A stretch of 64,000 nucleotides of DNA from Sinomicrobium weinanense. GTDB taxonomy: Bacteria; Bacteroidota; Bacteroidia; Flavobacteriales; Flavobacteriaceae. Each line of letters begins with the position of its first letter. Within the stretch, counting starts at the first letter, position 1. Positions 63,217 through 64,000 of this stretch are shown in pieces. Both the position numbers and the translations under genes were made by a program. The DNA lies in the NCBI RefSeq assembly GCF_018863395.1, contig NZ_JAHKRR010000007.1, forward strand, positions 62,001 to 126,000, in the 5' to 3' direction. Under the pieces are notes generated by a model, which made no database searches, was not told the origin of the DNA, and saw nothing but the letters and a program-made list of their open reading frames with translations.

Positions 63217-63316
63217 GAATGGTAGAGGGACTACAATCGAACATCTCATACTATTTTGGAAATGTCTTAATTTTTTTGAATAAACAAAGCTAATTTTTAT
63301 TTTTTCAGATTTGTCC

Positions 63317-63535
63317 CTAGAGGCTATCCTTACGCGTTCCGGGTTGTAAACCGTTCAATAGTTTTTCTATCGCGTGGTCACCTGGTATTCCGGGGGCTTG
63401 TTGCGCTTCGTCTTTTACAGATCCGTTCGCATTGGCTTCCGCTGCAGATGTGCCCGGATTTCCCAGCTTATGTGTTTCTTTACAGGAAATCAGCAATGTT
63501 GCCAGTATGATAATTGTCAACATCTTCTTTTTCAT
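63317..63535 (-). CDS. small lipoprotein of unknown function
   Basis: 72 residues from MKKKMLTIIILATLLISCKE, a clean lipoprotein signal with the cysteine near residue 18. I chose this ATG over the frame's first one, 23 codons upstream. The mature part is short and polar (AEANANGSVKDEAQQAPGIP) and ends NGLQPGTRKDSL. It has no recognisable domain. Confidence 0.6.
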   Translation of the reverse strand: MKKKMLTIIILATLLISCKETHKLGNPGTSAAEANANGSVKDEAQQAPGIPGDHAIEKLLNGLQPGTRKDSL

Positions 63536-64000
63536 TTCATTTCTGCTTTTTGCATCGCGACAAAGATGCGCAACGCAATTTTTGAGGTTGCCAATTTTTC
63601 GCATATGATCAGGTTTTGATTTCAGAAAAGTCTTTATTCCACCTCAAAAACAGCCAGAATCTCCACCGAAGAATCTACCGAAATGGACGAAGTTTTGTAA
63701 GTGCCCCGGTTTAGGAAGATAAAAAATTTACAGTAAAATTTTAAAGGTCAAGAAAAGAAGATTCAATTGAAATCAATTTTAAAGGATATAATTATGATAG
63801 CAGGAGAATAAGATCAAATACCGGCTAATTTTTATTTTACGGTTATTTTAACACAGCCCATGTCGAATCTCACTGTAGTTTCTTTTACTTCTCACAAGAA
63901 GATAACCTTTACTTTATTTCCGGGAACTCCCTTACCCCAGAAACGGACAATTTTACCTTGTTACAATACCATATTATCCGTAAATATATCCGGCAATGAG
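63536..64000. other. right-edge region with fragments of decayed coding sequence
   Basis: On the plus strand, protein-like stretches appear in different frames without a start codon: SRKEDSIEINFKGYNYDSRR at about 63747-63825, then QEDNLYFISGNSLTPETDNF ending at a TGA at 63997-63999. On the minus strand a fragment SISVDSSVEILAVFEVE ends near 63640. This looks like pseudogene debris. No intact gene is supported. Confidence 0.3.

Larger units (their letters stand above)
62821..63316. other. intergenic region with tRNA-like remnants, no gene seen
   Basis: On the minus strand the segment around 63020-62994 (TTCGAGTGCAGTACCTTCAT then CCGCACT) reads like the 3' part of a decayed tRNA gene and is followed by a terminator hairpin. 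A second, weaker tRNA-like stretch lies near 63216-63240. No full cloverleaf can be built and no reading frame is convincing. Confidence 0.35.

Noticed and set aside
62990-63240. Functional tRNA genes
   Set aside because: Only T-arm and 3'-end-like pieces are visible; no cloverleaf or anticodon arm can be drawn.

Overview
The window comes from a member of the Bacteroidota, most likely the class Flavobacteriia. Four SusC/SusD outer-membrane pairs, a FecI-type sigma factor with a FecR anti-sigma, LytTR and LacI regulators of Bacteroidetes type, many lipoproteins and the lack of clear Shine-Dalgarno sites all point that way. The genus cannot be read from the sequence. I found no rRNA, intact tRNA, CRISPR array, integrase or transposase gene.

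Layout. (1) 0-9.2 kb: a secreted esterase with a PA14-like tail, then a plus-strand SusC-SusD-fasciclin-lipoprotein operon with no glycanase. (2) 9.2-19.5 kb, minus strand: a LytS-type histidine kinase, a Met-zincin protease-SusC-SusD operon closed by a strong terminator, and a LytTR response regulator. This looks like a peptide-uptake locus inside a split two-component system. (3) 19.9-32.6 kb: a glutamate-receptor-like potassium channel, DPP-IV, aminopeptidase P, a DUF255 thioredoxin-domain protein, a thioredoxin-like protein, OsmC and an AraC regulator. It ends with a two-gene module: a cytosolic HtrA-like protease with a zinc ribbon, and an unknown partner. (4) 33.1-49.1 kb: a saccharide-utilisation region. 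A plus-strand SusC/SusD pair starts just after a perfect 18-bp LacI-type operator. Facing it, a minus-strand run holds an ECF sigma factor, a Tat-exported metallophosphoesterase, FecR, an STN-type SusC, SusD, a GH16 glycanase and a LacI regulator. (5) 49.5-57.8 kb: a metal-homeostasis and efflux cluster (HYC_CC_PP-like protein, DUF3347, haem-binding-domain protein, small membrane protein, TolC, RND pump, adaptor). (6) 57.9-64 kb: a visibly more A/T-rich stretch with a MocR regulator, a secreted protein built of two near-identical halves, an AraC regulator, an NTF2-like protein, a DinB-fold lipoprotein and a small lipoprotein. Decayed sequence follows.

Regulation is layered. SusC/SusD set 2 probably answers to the kinase/LytTR pair, set 3 to LacI, and set 4 to the sigma/FecR/STN relay. 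The lacI gene lies at the end of the set-4 run, so the two saccharide systems may be cross-wired.

Intergenic DNA is rich in palindromic repeats. There is a 161-bp element with 21-bp perfect ends, a 561-bp element with 77-bp inverted ends, a 179-bp element between convergent genes, and a family of three related elements at 17.4, 17.7 and 51.8 kb. A 17-bp core (CTTCGRCANGCTCAGTA) recurs four times. The strongest candidates for undescribed biology are the protease/partner module (30.3-32.6 kb), the metallophosphoesterase inside a sigma/anti-sigma locus, and the two-component pair flanking a protease-SusCD operon.
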